Source of the DNA: Mesosutterella faecium
Lineage (GTDB): Bacteria; Pseudomonadota; Gammaproteobacteria; Burkholderiales; Burkholderiaceae_F
Direction of reading: 5' to 3'
Assembly: GCF_022809315.2 (NCBI RefSeq)
Contig: NZ_JAKZJU020000001.1
Coordinates: 2,268,979 to 2,332,978 of the forward strand
Length of the DNA stretch: 64,000 nt
Positions 63,327-64,000 of this stretch are shown here, piece by piece. A program made the position numbers and the translations under genes. A model generated the notes under the pieces. The model searched no databases and was not told the origin of the DNA. It worked only from the letters and a program-made list of their open reading frames with translations. Within the stretch, counting starts at the first letter, position 1, and every line of letters starts with the position of its first letter.

Positions 63327-64000
63327 AGATAGCTTCTATTTTTGGGTCCATCGCCCACTGGGCCGGATGGGGCTCGCCGATTGGCGATGTCTCAGGCCTT
63401 CAGCGAAGGGAGCCCACGGGGCCGGCGATAAGCGGCGTTCAGCCTATCCCTCCGGACCACGGGCTCCAGATGTCGGCGGTCTGGTCCTGCGTCACGCTGC
63501 TTGCTGAGACCATAGCGTCTTTGCCTGTCGTTGTTTATCGCAGGGATAGAGACGGAAATCGCACCGAGGCTCGCGATTCGCGGGTATGGCAGGTGCTGCG
63601 CAGCCCGAATGCGGCCATGACGGCGCACGATTTTTGGGTTGCGATGGGGCTGAATCGCTTCCTTCGCGGCAACGGCTACGCCCTGATCGCTAGAGACGGA
63701 GCGGGGCAGCTGGTGAGCCTCACGCCGCTCGCGGCCGATCAGATGGAAGTGGGCGTTGTCGACGGCGAAGTTGTTTACCAGTACTACAAGGACGGCAGCA
63801 TCTATTACTTCAAGGCAGACAAGATCCTGCACTGGAAGGGTCTTGGAAACGGCATTGTCGGGCTTTCAACGCTTGAGTACATGCAGGCCACCACGACAGA
63901 ACTCGTGAACGCCCAGAAGAACGCCACGACCATGTACGGCAACGGCAACCAGCTCACAGGCCTTCTCATGATTGATCAGGACCTGAACAAGGATCAGATC
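63323..64000 (+). CDS. HK97-family portal protein (partial, runs off the window)
   Basis: The first 226 codons are present. Typical portal segments are QMSAVWSCVTLLAETIASLP, LRSPNAAMTAHDFW and GNGYALIARD. The ATG at 63323 overlaps the terminase stop. It forms the DNA entry ring of the capsid. The end lies outside the window. Confidence 0.93.
   Translation, partial: MKIASIFGSIAHWAGWGSPIGDVSGLQRREPTGPAISGVQPIPPDHGLQMSAVWSCVTLLAETIASLPVVVYRRDRDGNRTEARDSRVWQVLRSPNAAMTAHDFWVAMGLNRFLRGNGYALIARDGAGQLVSLTPLAADQMEVGVVDGEVVYQYYKDGSIYYFKADKILHWKGLGNGIVGLSTLEYMQATTTELVNAQKNATTMYGNGNQLTGLLMIDQDLNKDQI

Overview
The window looks like a chromosome segment of a GC-rich, anaerobic, host-associated betaproteobacterium, most likely Burkholderiales / Sutterellaceae (Sutterella or Parasutterella-like). 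This is inferred from the gene order tig-clpP-clpX-lon-hupB-tRNA-Val, a Burkholderiales-type porin ending in Phe, anaerobic ribonucleotide reductase, an [FeFe] hydrogenase, and a separate Tat-exported flavoprotein reductase next to a tetrahaem cytochrome c. No species call is possible from the sequence alone.

Layout. 1-2425: membrane-anchored [FeFe] hydrogenase operon (minus strand). 2426-8793: a truncated esterase remnant, an AEC transporter, two aldo/keto reductases (one broken by an amber codon and clipped by an insertion sequence) and a LysR regulator. 8949-11969: nrdDG with tandem NrdR boxes and a strong leader hairpin. 12046-16228: LysR, an MmgE/PrpD protein and a fumarase/aspartase-superfamily lyase. 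16438-20880: an IS1634-family element flanked by a 95-bp direct repeat and interrupted by an IS21-family element with an 8-bp target duplication. 20942-27797: tRNA-Val, HU, Lon, ClpX, ClpP and trigger factor. 28161-33160: a SuyAB/UxaA-like lyase pair, an exported protein, an NCS2 purine permease and a CapA-like protein. 33204-38117: a CRP/FNR-like regulator, a porin, a Tat flavoprotein reductase and a tetrahaem cytochrome. Matching palindromes precede the first three of these at the same distance from a -10 hexamer. 38980-43314: a giant double-ASKHA activase.

43604 to the end is the left part of a lambda-like prophage beside tRNA-Leu(UAA). In order it carries an integrase, an AlpA-like protein, a leftward recombination/SSB operon, a ParA-like ATPase beside a highly structured non-coding stretch, small membrane proteins, an S24 repressor and Cro-like protein with repeated operator half-sites, an initiator gene carrying six 22-bp-spaced iterons, a DnaB-like helicase, a Q-like antiterminator, several moron-like genes, HNH, terminase small and large subunits, and the start of the portal gene, which runs off the window.

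How it fits together. The host genes suggest anaerobic respiration: H2 (and perhaps formate) oxidised at the membrane, electrons passed through quinone and a periplasmic tetrahaem cytochrome to a flavoprotein that reduces a fumarate-like organic acid. Lyases of the MmgE/PrpD, fumarase/aspartase and SuyAB/UxaA families could feed such acceptors. The strongest candidates for something undescribed are the CRP/FNR-like regulon with its GGCTAAA-N4-TTTAGCC sites, the structured RNA candidate at 51427-51658 in the prophage, the iteron origin, and the 95-bp element duplicated by the IS1634-like insertion.
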